From: Bisporella sp. PMI_857
Taxonomy: Eukaryota > Ascomycota > Leotiomycetes > Helotiales > Helotiaceae
Direction of reading: 5' to 3'
DNA length: 64,000 nt
Assembly: GCA_021307315.1 (NCBI GenBank)
Contig: JAJSPD010000028.1
Coordinates: 124,001 to 188,000 of the forward strand
In this document: positions 10,883 through 22,760 of the stretch, one piece after another
Position numbering within the stretch: position 1 is the stretch's first letter
How the letters are laid out: each line of letters opens with the position of its first letter
The notes under the pieces: generated by a model
Told to the model about the DNA's origin: nothing
What the model saw: only the letters and a program-made list of their open reading frames with translations
Database searches by the model: none
Program-made: the position numbers and the translations under genes

Positions 10883-13835
10883 ATGTCGAACGAAGTAGCC
10901 CAGGAGAGCTCACGCTCCGGAATCATCGTGGCGGCAGCCATCACCGTTGTTGCTCTTTCATTCTTCGCCGTCCTCCTTCGCCTCATATCACGTCTTGCCA
11001 TTATTCGGCGCTCAAGTCTTGATGACCTTTTTATTATAGTAGCCTGGGTATCCATCTTCCATTCCCTAACATTGCTGCATCTTTCTAACCATCCCTCAGT
11101 TGATTGCCTTGGCTATGTCCATCTCGATATGTCTCGGAACCCATTATGGGTTAGGGAAGCATGATCAATATATCCATCTGGATTGGCGCGGAGCTCTCAA
11201 TCGGTTGCAATATATATTTTCAGTGTTATATGTCCGTTATCCATCTTCCAGAGATTCTTGCGTCTCCTGCTCACTTCACTATAGAACCCGGCTCTAATGG
11301 CCACCAAAACTTCCATACTGATCTTCTACTTGACTCTAACAAGCGCTACCCGAAGGTTCTTCAGACTGGCTACAATAACAATATTAGTCGTCGTGAATGT
11401 TGCTGGATGCGTGTTAACCGTCCTGAATATCATCCAATGTCTTCCGATTAATGCAGCCTTCCAATATCCCCAACCCAGTGGAGCCAAGTGCATCAGCATC
11501 TTGAATCTATCCCTAGCATCAGCTCCCGTCAATATAATTACAGATCTTGCCATTCTCTTTTTACCGTTACCGATATTCACCTGCCTTAGTATACCTCGGA
11601 AGCAAAAGATTACGCTAGTGTTCATTTTCGGTGGGTTGACATAGGCAAGAAGGAATAATGACTTCTGATATATTCTGCAGCTACCGGAATATTTGTCACT
11701 GTGGTTGATGTCGTCCGCATAGCCTACTTGCAACAAGCTTCGCAGATGGGGCTACATTGGGGCAACTTGAAGGATACCCAAGATAATAATATGGTAGACC
11801 AAAACTTTTTTTGTAAGGTTTCTGCATCCCTTTGAGCGTGGAATTTCCCTAACTTATTAGGGTATACTTCGCAAGCGCATATGTGGTCTATTGTTGAAGT
11901 CAACATTGGTATTACGTGTGCATGCATCCCTACTTTGAAACCAGTTGTATCCTGGGCGGCATGTCATCTTCCCCTTAGAGGCTGGCTCCGGACTCCGCGT
12001 CAGGAGCCACTCAGCACGTCTAGGCAACAGTTCGAAATGCAAGGACTTGGGTCGGCGATGGAATGGCTAGAAGACACCACTTTCGATGGCCGAAGCAATG
12101 GCCATACTGACAATCGCACAGAGTCCCAAGCGGAATATCTTCCACAATCTCTCCAAAGCGACATTGACACAGCGGCAGCGCAGTCTCAAGGAACAGGTTA
12201 TTTTGACTTCGTCGGATCCGCGAACTTGAAGAGTATAATAGATTTGAGCACTAAAGAGTCCATCCGTCCATTAATCATTATTAACACGCTATGTTTTATC
12301 ATCGGGTTCGCTGAAGGAAACCTCTGGGATCTTACTTGCAAATTTAGGGTACTTTCAGAGATGACTCAACTTGAAATACGCGTCACATATGCACTATACT
12401 ACTGGTTAGAGATGCTGAGTACCAAAAATTGATATCGGACCACTAACTCGTAATAGGGGCTACTTCGTAGCGCCTGTGACATTTGGTTGGGTTGTTCTAC
12501 GCAAGTACAGTTTCAAGGCCACAATAATTATGGGGCTTTGCATCTATTCCTGTGGTATATTGATATTCTGGCCGTCGGCCGTTCTAGGATCGCTTCCTGC
12601 ATTCATGATATCGAACTTGATCGTTGGTACTGGAATCGCAACGCTTGAGATGGGGATGAACCCGTTTGTGGCCCTCTGCGGGCGACCAGAATTCCCTGAG
12701 GCGCGGTTAAATTTTTCATACTTCGTTCGTGGACTTGGTGGCACCATTGCGCAGTTCGTCGTCCGCCAGCCATTCTTCGGTTCCCTAGGTGATCCCCGCA
12801 CATTGGTCATCACCCAATGGGTATACCTGGGTCTCGCCGTTTTGTGCATCGCCTCCATGCTAGTTTTTTATTACCTACCACTACCCGATGCAACGTATGT
12901 TCCCTCATCTGAAGTTTTCCCCTACGAGACTGCTAAGTGGAGATAGTGACGAGGACCTAGCGAATCATTCTTCGGGGTGGGGTTCTGTAGGTAATTCGAA
13001 AATTGGACCGTTCAGTGTCACCTATGTAGCCTTAGCTTTGGGGATTACTACCCAGCTTTGCTATAAGCCAGTCGAATCGTCAATAGGAATAATCGAGATC
13101 GCTTAGTAAGTTACGATTAAAGCAGTTTCTATTTTGTCACTGAAGTATCACTCTTGATAAACTTGGGTCTTCCTCCAACAGGTAAAATTCATGCAAGGGA
13201 TGTTTTGGGATCACGCTAACTAGGACAATTCAATCGTGCCCAATGTCCTTTGTTCTACTTTTCGATGTTCTATGGCACTATCGACTAACGTGTACTTCAA
13301 CCATAGCATGAACTCACTTACGAGGGCCGGAGCGCAAGCATGTTTTACAGGCGGCCGGTTGGTTGCAGCAATTACAATGGTATTTCTCAAACACAGGCAT
13401 GTTCTTGCTTTTTGCCAATTTGCCGGCCTTGCCGCCGCCATTGCTGCCTTTCGGGCAGATCGGAAAAGTATTGTTGTGGACACTATGCTCGTGCAGTTCT
13501 TTATCGTATGCTCCGTAATCTTACCATTTGGAAGACGCAATGCTGACCCTCCCCAGTCTCCGATATATCCTACCACGATGGGAATATGTCTCCGCGGTCT
13601 CGGCTCACGCATCAAGCCAGCCTCCGTCCTGATTATAGCTGCTTCATCGAGTGCCGCCATTGTTATTTCGGTACTTGGCATCTTGCTCGATCGCGGCACA
13701 TGTCGACGGGCATGGCTTTTGATGATCGGGCTATTGATCCCCATGATTGTATTTCCTCTCTATCTCAACCTTGCTCCTGCGGCAAGGAAGCAGGTTGACC
13801 CTGTCCAGCATAAACAGCCTCAGGTGTCAAGGTAG
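10883..13835 (+). CDS. Rhodopsin-fold (SAT4-like) and fucose-permease-like MFS fusion protein
   Basis: Nine exons: 10883-11047, 11100-11231, 11285-11630, 11681-11812, 11861-12404, 12457-12894, 12947-13105, 13307-13505 and 13557-13835, giving 797 residues. Residues ~10-280 are a SAT4/PTH11-type seven-helix domain (SVLY-NPALMATKTSILIFYL across a junction, then IITDLAILFLPLPIF and WSIVEVNIGITCACIP). After a ~100-residue polar linker, residues ~380-797 are an MFS transporter of the fucose-permease type (STKESIRPL, IIGFAEGNLWDL, LIFWPSAVLGS, TLEMGMNPFVALCG, TQWVYLGLAV, TGGRLVAA, LRGLGSRIKPAS). Exon 5 alone spans the end of the receptor part, the linker and the MFS start without a stop, so the fusion does not depend on a splice guess. 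Weak points: the GTCCGT donor at 11232 and the long intron 13106-13306. Inferred role: membrane sensor coupled to sugar transport. Confidence 0.85.
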
Positions 13836-15202
13836 TTTTCTCCCATATCAAGTACTCCGTAGTTGATTAAGTAAATGGCCTGTCGATTTTATCCTTCTTT
13901 AGTTATATTCTTTGAAAATCACAATATTGCTAATTGAAACCACGTTTCATCTTTTTCAGTAATATAAAACCCAACTATTATTTCTCATGATTATTAATTT
14001 AAGGCAAACGAAACAAAGTTGTTTTCTTTATTAAAAACATACAAGTTGAATTTATCTTGTATATTTTTTTTATAAAATATGGGGTGCTCAGTCCCGTAGT
14101 AAGGTGGATAGATGACCTTATCCTATGCTTCGTTACAGAGACAAATCCAAAGTCGCGTAATTGCGACAATACCCTTCCCCCATATTTGTCCTTCATTTGC
14201 ATAGTTCTCTATTTAGAGACATCTCTGAAACCCCCTTTGCCTATAACTTCGTCTCTCTCCGAGGAAATGGCCCATAGAGTGTGCTGCAGTTTGACTTGCC
14301 ATTGGAGCTGCAAAGGATGTTGAAGTCGCTGGCTGAACGGGGAAAGGTTTGGTGATCAACGCTGGCCCAATGGCTTTAGGTGTCCTCTTAAATGAGAGGA
14401 CTGCACTGCCACTTTATTTTGGCCTTGGAGGCTCTTCCGTGCTTGACAGCCCCGCCACAGTTTTGCTGACTTGACTCTCCCCTATTTAGTCGTGGAAGCG
14501 GATGTTCTGCGAGCTGGAATAGAATCGCCGTTATGGCAGAAGCATAATCAGTCCTCTCTAGGATGTGTGCTTGGAACTCAAGATCCCGCCCACATTACGG
14601 GCTAGCAATGGCTGCTCAGGTCTTGCCCTGCCCAATTGCTCAGTGCCCATTAATATGAATTTCGTAAGAATCCGCCGCGTCATTTATAATACTGCTGCAG
14701 AAGGAGTAATGGCATGCGCATTCATACTCATGACCGAGTTTAATATCGTCGTTCTTCTTGTACTTCTCCCATAGGGTTTCCCACGCGGCTTTGGGCTGGA
14801 GGGGGCTCGTCATCGCAGATCTGACCGTCTTCGATTGCGCCGTCTCAGCCACAGTCGAGGCATCTAGGATTCCTTCTCGAGAGCCAAGTCTCTCCTTGCT
14901 TGAGTCATTAGTCCTGTGGACTGAGCTATGTCTAAGTGCATCATATAATATAGCTCGCCCGTGGAACTTGAGAGCGGAGTGGTTGGAGATTCGGTGGCGA
15001 AAGAGCTTGATGCGACTCAATAAGCAACATTTCGGATGCCCAGTGCTATTGTAGAGTGGAACGAGTTTCAGACAACTGTATCAGAAATCGCGAATAAACT
15101 CAATATCTGCCACCACAATGATTGCAGCATTCCCCACAGCACCTGCGAGCATTTCGTCAGCAAACGCAGCTGCCAAAAAGTTGTAGACTTACCTATCCCC
15201 GC
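13836..15202. other. Gene-poor stretch with coding scraps
   Basis: AT-rich just after 13836. Between 14280 and 14620 there are short readable peptides on the plus strand (FDLPLELQRMLKSLAERGK, and after a possible acceptor at 14490 VVEADVLRAGIESPLWQKHN), but they cannot be joined into a gene. Overlapping frames at 14640-15054 on both strands lack family signatures. Confidence 0.35.
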
Positions 15203-15478
15203 ATCTATCGCAACACCTATCACAGCAACGATCACAGCACCGGTCACAACACCGATCACAACACCGATCGCAACATCTGAGCAATACCCGTCAGCGCCAA
15301 CTGGACGGATCACCGGAACCAGTCTGAACATACCTGTCACAACAGCGATCGCACAATCGATCGCACATGCGGTCACACATACGATCACACATACGATCAC
15401 AAAGCCTGTTATTTGAATCAGCAAGCTCAGTCATTGTTCTCAAGGACTCAACGTACCGATCACAACACCGGTCAAAAC
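15203..15478. repeat. 12-bp minisatellite in three clusters
   Basis: Imperfect 12-base units with consensus near ACCGATCACAAC. Six units lie at 15203-15274, six at 15332-15403, and two at 15455-15478. The clusters are separated by ~55 bases of non-repeat sequence. Because the unit is a multiple of three, frames stay open on both strands: on minus it reads CDRMCDRM and on plus TPITTP. These frames are probably a side effect of the repeat, not genes. Confidence 0.8.
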
Positions 15479-16435
15479 ACTCCCAGCCCAAACTCCGATA
15501 CAGATTCCTCGGATTCCACGGCGAGTCACTGCTCCTCTTTTTATTCCTTTCACTATTTTTCATTGCCCTGCTCTCGACGGTTGGCGAGTATTGAATAGAA
15601 TGGAGCATGCTTGTCATTGGGATGGGTTGAGAGGAGACGAGGTGACCGGGGTGGGGTAGGTCTGGGGAGTGGGGTGGATAGGGTATGTTAGCGTAAGTTA
15701 TGTCAGTGGGGGACGGGAGCCGTGTCCACAGTGGGGTGGAAGAAGACATCATGAAATTCAATAAAGTGGAGTATGGAGTAGATGGGGAAGAAAGAAAAGT
15801 GGAGGCAGATCTAGAACTGTTAGATGATATGTTTTTGAAGGGAGGATCATATTTATTTGGTTTGTTTATGTATATATGCCAGTAAGAAATTATACTTTTC
15901 ACCGCGTTTCATCCTGATACCTCTTTGCGACGATATCTGAGCTTTCTTAAAGGAGGTGTCACGTGCCAGCGGTATGAGAAAACAAAAATGTGTTAAATGT
16001 TACCTCGACTTAAGTCATGCTCCATACAAGTCTGTGGAGTACAGTGTTAAATAGATTGTCCAACTTAATGGTAGCTGATGCGCACAAAATATGTAAGGCA
16101 TATGAAGCACGGTGCGTAGAGACACTTATGGCACATCCCATGTAACACAGTGCACACTGCCTACTTCACATCACCTAATTGTGGAATAACTTATAGTGCG
16201 GCAGTGCTTCTACCATATCTTCCAGTCCTTTCTATTCTTGATTTATTTTAAGAACTATCGGGATCCTTGACAGCCTAGTCGGCGCATATGCTTCCCCAGG
16301 CCATACTGATCATTACCGCTCCCGCGCTTTGCCTCAGCTACAGAGACCACAGTCTCAGTCTTATCGCAGAGCCAAAGATCCGTAATTTCTGATCAATAAA
16401 TGACATGCTCCAAGCATACTTATCAGCAAGTTAAG

Positions 16436-16806
16436 ATGACTTTGGAATCTGGCAACAACAAGATGATCGATCTGGTCCGCCTCTCAGCTGCCGACTTCCA
16501 AAGTTTGCGGATCGAAGGTAGCTTGACGAGGTGAACTAGCTAAGCTGAGTTCGGGAAGTATGATTAAAAAAGGGCCACCGCTACGCGAACTGATAGTCAT
16601 CGTTCCAGAAGAAATCATTTTTGAGAGAACATTTCCAGATGACGAAAACCTGCTATCAGATATCTTGGACCTTTGCACGGTATTCTGATAAGGTGTATAA
16701 TACCGACTGCGGATTTTGGGCGGTTGGTCATTGGTTTGGTGAGATGATGCGTTTGTTTGAGGCTAATTCTCTGGAGCGGGGAATACCCACTTTGGTAGAA
16801 TGGTGA
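16436..16806 (+). pseudogene. Small decayed coding region, unknown family
   Basis: Three short readable pieces follow each other: MTLESGNNKMIDLVRLSAAD from 16436, LRELIVIVPEEIIFERTF from the ATG at 16560, and FWAVGHWFGEMMRLFEAN ending at 16806. They lie in different frames and no credible intron joins them all. The style (LRELIVIVPEE, acidic helix, aromatic-rich end) is like the C-terminal half of fungal F-box or 2EXR proteins such as those at 44-50 kb, but the match is by eye only. Confidence 0.25.
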
Positions 16807-16809
16807 CTT

Positions 16810-19800
16810 TGGTGAACAGCCTTTATATAAGTACTAATTAAAGAAGACGGAAACAGATAATTCAAGTTTATCTGTGCACCGCCTCTCATTATAGATAGCC
16901 TGGTCATTACAGACTAAAACCACCAGGTTTTCATCCGATATCGCTCGCGCTGATGTTGTTTCATGCCCCCTTCACCTATGAAACCTTGTTTCACTCATGG
17001 AATTATCTGACATCTCGACACTCTAACACCATTTAGTCATATAGCCCACATCTAAAGCTTCTTCACCAGTTTAAAATCTAAATGAGGTATGGTAGTATCC
17101 TGGTTGATAGTAGTTAATTACGATACAGACTGTGGTAGTATATTTGTACTATGCTTAAAAACTTATAAGACATGGAAGTATCATATATAAAAATTTGTAG
17201 GTTTTCGAGTTTCTTCCTACGGCTGTTTCCTTACTTGATAGTTTTGGATCGTTTATACCAAACAATGCTCCCCTTCACTTGATCTAGGTGTCTAGTAGTA
17301 GTGTCAACTAATAATGCATGAGCCCGGAAATATACACTTGGACATCCCATCGCCTTTTCAATTATATTGGTCGTTAGTATTAATGGCCGGCTTCGGAACC
17401 TAGAAAGCAACAACAGTAAATTCCTAAATGAGACATGACTTAAGTGATAAAGATTTATCTTTTAACAGCTAATAAGGCTTAAGGATGCTAAATGTCCAAG
17501 CTACATGTAAGGTGATTGAAATCCGCAAATTGTTAGATTAATTTATAATCTTAAAGCGTCCGAAAATAAAAAAACCCTACATAGTCAAGAATAGCAATCA
17601 ATTTTCAGTTTGTCTCTTCACCTTAGCAGCAGTCTCCATAATGCCTTCCATTTCCTTTAAAACTTCAGTACGATTTTGCCTAAATTTTCCAAGAAGTCGG
17701 CATTCCTCGTCGATATCTGCGCCTCCGTTTCCCGCAACACATCAATGTCACCCTCAATTTGTGCATGGGAAATTAAGCAACCCAGTGCTCACAGACCGCC
17801 GCACCAAGAACATGACGCATATTCTACGACCAACGAAAATTTCCTTGGTACGTTCTCAGCCACGCAGAACCAGCATCTCGTTGGTCAAGGAGCTCGCCTG
17901 TTTAGGAACGAAGTTGGCCCACTGCTAACTGTTTATACAGCCTTTCTGCATTTTAAATACGAAGTTCAAGTCATATATGTAACTACGAATAACCTCGGAA
18001 GACCGGCGCAGCTATTAGAAAGATTTGGGGAGTCTTCTCATGACTGGAATGAAGTGTCATGGCTCAAATATAGTGTAACTTTAAAAATCAAGGGGAATGT
18101 TCTCGCAAAGCTTGAATAAAACTAGCTACTTCCAGCTCCGCAAAAACCACATCACGGAGTGTTCATCGTGGCATAAAAAGCCAAATCAAATTACCTACAA
18201 GGTTATACTTGGTATGAAAGTCTTCTCTTGCTACATAAATCCATAGTTGGGCCGTAAAGCATTTACAGAATCCGAGACTGTATACTGATTTGTTCTCGCC
18301 ATTTCTTTCTCTACGATGTTCAGTGGCGATGGGTAGCTAGAGGCATTAAAATCAACATGTAGGTGTTCCTAAGCAGCTTGAGTAACTTTTTAGTGAAAAG
18401 TTTTGGTACTCCTTTTGGCTCTATAATATAAACTATGGAATAGCTTAATCGTAATACCGGTAGTAGTTTATGCCCTGAAAAGGTTGGAGTGACTTTAAAG
18501 GGTTTAATCGTAGTTTGGGTTCCCCATTAAACTCTTTAGGAGGCTTACGCTGATGTAAATTATGGCATGGTCATTAGGATTCACTCCTTCTTTCTCGTAG
18601 CTAGCCCCCCTATAAGTGACAATTGACCTGTGAGCAGTGAGTGAGTGACCGTGGCATGGGGGTATGAGCAATGTACAGGCGTTGACAACTGTCGTCTTTT
18701 ATAATAAAATCAATAAACTCGCAGACGGGTTGATAGAGTATATTCGACCCGAACTTAGGCGTTACAATCGTTGATGCATTGGTCTAGAGTAGTTTGAATA
18801 ATTGAGATATAGAAGTTAGAAGTTAGCAGTCTGTGATCTGAAGTCACCTAGTCTACTAGGCTTGAGCCTTTTTAAATCATATATCTTATAGTCTATGGGA
18901 GATGAGTTGCGTTCATCGTCTAGAGTGGCTCAGCAAATATCAGGATCCAGAGGCGCCGCGCAAGTCCTTATTATCTTTCAACATTTTTCAACTGAGATGT
19001 CTTTGCTTTGTTAATGGATAATCTATACTGTTTACTTTGATACTTTGATACTTTGATAGTGATTATTTCATACCAAATTATGTCTCTACGGAGCTGAGTG
19101 ATCCCGCAGCTACGCCTATATTACGATACAACTCAACGTCTTCCCAAGTATGCTCTTCGGAAAGGTTTGGAAAGTCTTCCTCTTTAGATGTTTCTCCATC
19201 AGTATATTCTTAGCACCTTTACTTCATATGTATATACTAGCCTCCATTGCATTCGTTGATGGAAACCTCTGAATCACTGATCTTTCACATTTGTGATGCC
19301 TAATCTTTCATCAATCTTTAGAATCTTGCCCCAAGAATTATTAAAGTGGGATCCGGCAAGATAGGGCTATGGCTCTAATAGAGGCGAGGTATAGGAGATC
19401 ATACTCCTTTGGCTCCAAAGTTTGCAGTGACCTTAATGCGCGGCCAAGAGCTTCGAGCTCGATGAGCAGATGCTGATATTCAGGCGCTGCTTCACCATTC
19501 TAGGTCGATGAGTAAGAATTAGTATATCCCAGGTATAGAGTGGGCAATGCGCACTTTTCGAAGCTCTATCACAATCTTTTAAATTGGTTTCCTAGCCGCG
19601 ACCAAGTCGCCTACGGAAAACCCAAAGGGCACAGCCATATCGCTTTCACAGTTACGTTGCGTTGACAAAGATTGTGAGGAGGTATGCCCGACTAATCGCC
19701 TGTGTTAGCACCATAGTATACAATATATCTTCCACATCCTGATGCTTGATAAACATACGAATAACCTTTCCGAGAGAGGTTGTGCCGTTGAAGAGCTGGC

Positions 19801-20411
19801 TGCCAGCCTTGTCCGAGAGTGCTTGCTGCCGGCGTGTGAAAGTGAGGCTATCGCGCCTGATGACCTTACTCTGATAGGCTAGCTGCTCAAAATAGAGGTG
19901 GTGCTGCCAGTGGTGTGCAGCTAAGCATTCAATGTGGCAGCTATCGATTCCTCATGCGGCTGTAATCCTCAGGCAGACATCTACATTCATGTGTATGTAG
20001 TGCAAGGTCTAAAATCTATCGGCGATATTTATACTACTGTCGTCTAATACATGAGCGATAAAGCATTAATATTGTTTATGAGTGCTGGACTATATATAAG
20101 CCTGTTATAAACCCTATGATAATTACAGCACGTGCAAAGCGTTCAGTGATGGACTAACTTACTTAGAAAGCTTTGGAATGTTACAAATTAGTACAAATTT
20201 TAATTAAGATCAATTTTTGCAGTTAATTGTATTGTTAATAAACCGGTAACCTTTATGTGCAAAGCTAAGTCGGTACTACAATCTTGGCACGGAATGGCGT
20301 CGCTATTCAGATACAAGCCTAGTCCGCTCAATAGCCGTTTAAACAGCGGCTCTGTAGAGATTTAAGGCAAAATTGAGGACAAATATGCAGCAATAATGGT
20401 ATTCTTTAATA
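16810..20411. other. 3.6-kb gene desert
   Basis: No intact gene. A 147-codon frame at 17676-18119 begins without an ATG, and I do not support it as a gene. On the minus strand 19930-19670 a readable peptide survives (AAHHWQHHLYFEQLAYQSK, then SDKAGSQLFNGTTSLGKVI), flanked by stops; it looks like a remnant of an unidentified protein. An 8-bp unit ACTTTGAT is repeated three times at 19034-19057. Confidence 0.5.
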
Positions 20412-20465
20412 GTGTGGACTAGATATTCTCATAGGGTAAATGGAGAGCCTCTCATGATATTAGAA

Positions 20466-22298
20466 TTAGTATCCTCTCTCATACGACACTACGACTGCTT
20501 CGCTAGCAAAAACTTCCACTTTATCTCCCCTGAACCTTTCAAATATTTCGTTGCCTTTCAGACTGCCATCGTCTTGCACAGTCCTTCCTGCCCAAGTTAT
20601 GCCCTGTCTAGCGACGACATCCGGGGCCGTCAACCTCCTCAATACGCGGCGGTAACCGCTAATGCTGGGGAGGCCAACCTGCACGCTCGGTCTGCTCTCG
20701 CCCGTCGTCGCATTATAAATTGCAAGGTTCAGGATAACGATTTGACTCAGCCGCTCTTTCTGCCAAGGACTCGCCTGAGTGTATATACCGTATGCGGAAA
20801 ATGAGGTCTCGTTAGCTAGAACTTGGACCTGCTTGTGACCTCCGGCGAGCGCTTCCGCAATAAGCAGATGGCTATAATATAACGGCCGCGGGCCCGGCAG
20901 CGTGGTGCCGTTCTGAATTGGCTGCCATGCCGCGTACCGATATCCAACGCCAGTGTGGAAGAACATTTTAGAGATATTCAATGAGGCTGCATAGAGGGCG
21001 TAGTCGGCTGCCCATAGCGCGGAGCCAAAGACATCGGAGACCCCCGCGAGACCTTGGCACTATTGAAATCGTTAGCGGTCGATATGGCCGGAATATGACA
21101 TAGACACGTACAGCTATCGAGTTGGTCTCTCCTATCACGTACGGAATTCCCTGAGCGAGCGTGTATGTGGACATCATTTCATGGAAGTGCATGTAAGATG
21201 CGAGAAGGGTATGATTCAGTATTGAACCTGCAAGAGTTGGTTTAACAGGAGTGCAAGCTGCTCCGAAATACTAATTATGTTCAGTGACGTGTTATATCAG
21301 AAGTAAAGTTTCAGACTAAAGAAGCGTCTCACTTGATGTTCGCAAAAAGTTTTGACTCTCCCTGTTGACGCTATTCCTAGCTCTAGCGCGTTTTGCGGTG
21401 TCCAGCTTGTATCATTATTGATTAACCCTGGGACGACAAATACGCCGGCTTGAAAAATAGGGCCCGTTTTTCTCTCTTGTACCTCACCTAAGGATTGTGT
21501 ACCTACAGCTGCGGTTCGGTCTAGCCATTGATCCACATAGGTCGCAATGTTCCACGTCTGATTTTGACGGTCAACGGGGAAAACTAAGAGCCATATGAAT
21601 CAGCGAGTACTCTCCATGATATCAGAGTCGGCGCATGCGTCCCACGGGTAAAGACACGCCTGCCATAGATTGGCAGGAACACTAACCGTCAAACTCATTA
21701 CCAACCTCCAGAGCATAGAGACTGCTCCTAAGTGCTTTCGTAATGGCTGCCGCCTCCGCTACTGTCTTTTGCTCCCCCTTCTCCCCAGAGTCGAACGTGA
21801 TCCCCACAGTGTATTGAGTCGGCCAGTAATGAAAGAGTTCTAACCAAGCCGGACCCCAGGTTAGAGAACTAGGCTGATCGGCACCTGGAGTTGTGTAGTT
21901 CAGGATGATCGCTTCCTCTTGATTTGGGTCGTACGCCGCATGGTTTGCAGTGGTGCCGCCAACCCTGATATGAGGATACGACCCGGCAATGTCAGCGAGG
22001 TTCTGTAATAAACGTGCGGAGAGCTTGTTAGGATGCCTATCATGTAGTTAGGTAGATTTTTCTCAAGAATATTCGCCCGGTATCTATAAAATAAGAGCCA
22101 AAATCACTATGAGGAGAGGGCTACCGACGTCAGATTCCCGGTAAATTCACTAAAGTCGGCAAATTCGATGGAATAAGATATGAAGGAGCTGTCTTTGGGC
22201 CTGATCCCTGAAGCTAGCTGACCTGGGAATTTCAAGTGCTTCACATCAGCCGCCGAAGCAACCGAAGCCAACAAGAGCAAGAATGTGGTTCCTTTCAT
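20466..22298 (-). CDS. Secreted glycoside hydrolase family 79 (beta-glucuronidase-like)
   Basis: Minus-strand gene with five exons: 22298-22129, 22036-21687, 21583-21333, 21270-21112 and 21059-20466, giving 507 residues, normal for the family. I chose the ATG at 22298 because it opens a signal peptide (MKGTTFLLLLASVASA). Family landmarks are in order: PHIRVGGTT, the acid/base region EVGNEFD, the nucleophile region PYVIGETNS, CQGLAGVSDVFGSALW, and a C-terminal beta domain with FFHTGVGYRYAAWQP. GH79 enzymes remove glucuronic or 4-O-methylglucuronic acid from arabinogalactan, xylan or proteoglycan chains outside the cell. The usual Asn-Glu-Pro acid/base motif reads Asn-Glu-Phe here; both glutamates are present. 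Substrate is not predictable. Confidence 0.88.
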
Positions 22299-22720
22299 CT
22301 TGTCCACGAGTTTTTCCTAGCAAGAGCTCAAATTCAGGCAGAAGACGGGACAAAGGTGGCAGGTCCTGAGCTGCGGACCTCGTGAGGAAGCCGGGAATGA
22401 GCATCTTGAAATATTCAGCGCACCACCCAAGGTCCTCTACCTCCACTAATCCTAACACCCGCCCCCAACTATGAGGTGACCATTTAGCAAGCCAACCCAG
22501 GAGATCGATGGGTGCAAGGGAAAGTAGATTGGCGAAACACGGGGAAAACTGGGGTATGGGGATAACGGACGGGTATGGGGGTGGGGGGAGGAGAACATAG
22601 ACAATCCTTAGTAGGGGTGGGGCCGGAGGGGGTGTAGGCTGGGAATGACCAGGACGTTGCTACAAGAGATGAAGTCTGTTCAATGACTAGTCTTGACTGA
22701 AGCTATAGGTAATATCCAAT

Positions 22721-22760
22721 GAACGTGTGCGAACGTGCGTAAACGTGCGTAAACGTGTCA
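22721..22760. repeat. 10-bp tandem repeat upstream of the GH79 gene
   Basis: Four direct 10-base units (GAACGTGTGC, GAACGTGCGT, AAACGTGCGT, AAACGTGTCA). A related unit, CGAACGTGCA, lies about 30 bases further on. The array lies ~430 bases upstream of the GH79 start codon, in a normal position for a fungal upstream regulatory element. The ACGTG core resembles binding sites of some bZIP and bHLH factors; this is inference. Confidence 0.6.

Noticed and set aside
14640..15054. Overlapping frames of ~100-126 codons on both strands
   Set aside because: Neither carries a recognisable motif or splice sites; they cannot both be coding and I could not favour one.
15068..15424. Valine-rich, membrane-like minus-strand frame
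   Set aside because: Hydrophobic appearance comes from the repeat unit read in another frame; no helix boundaries or start context.
15291..15902. Long minus-strand frame with repeated Cys-Asp-Arg peptides
   Set aside because: The frame is kept open by the 12-bp minisatellite, and other frames and the opposite strand are equally open; no signal peptide or homologous motif.
17676..18119. 147-codon plus-strand frame
   Set aside because: It begins at a non-ATG codon, has no family motif, and overlaps another equally plausible frame.
19670..19930. Minus-strand peptide considered as a retrotransposon or tyrosine-recombinase fragment
   Set aside because: No catalytic motif of either class is visible; kept only as an unidentified remnant.
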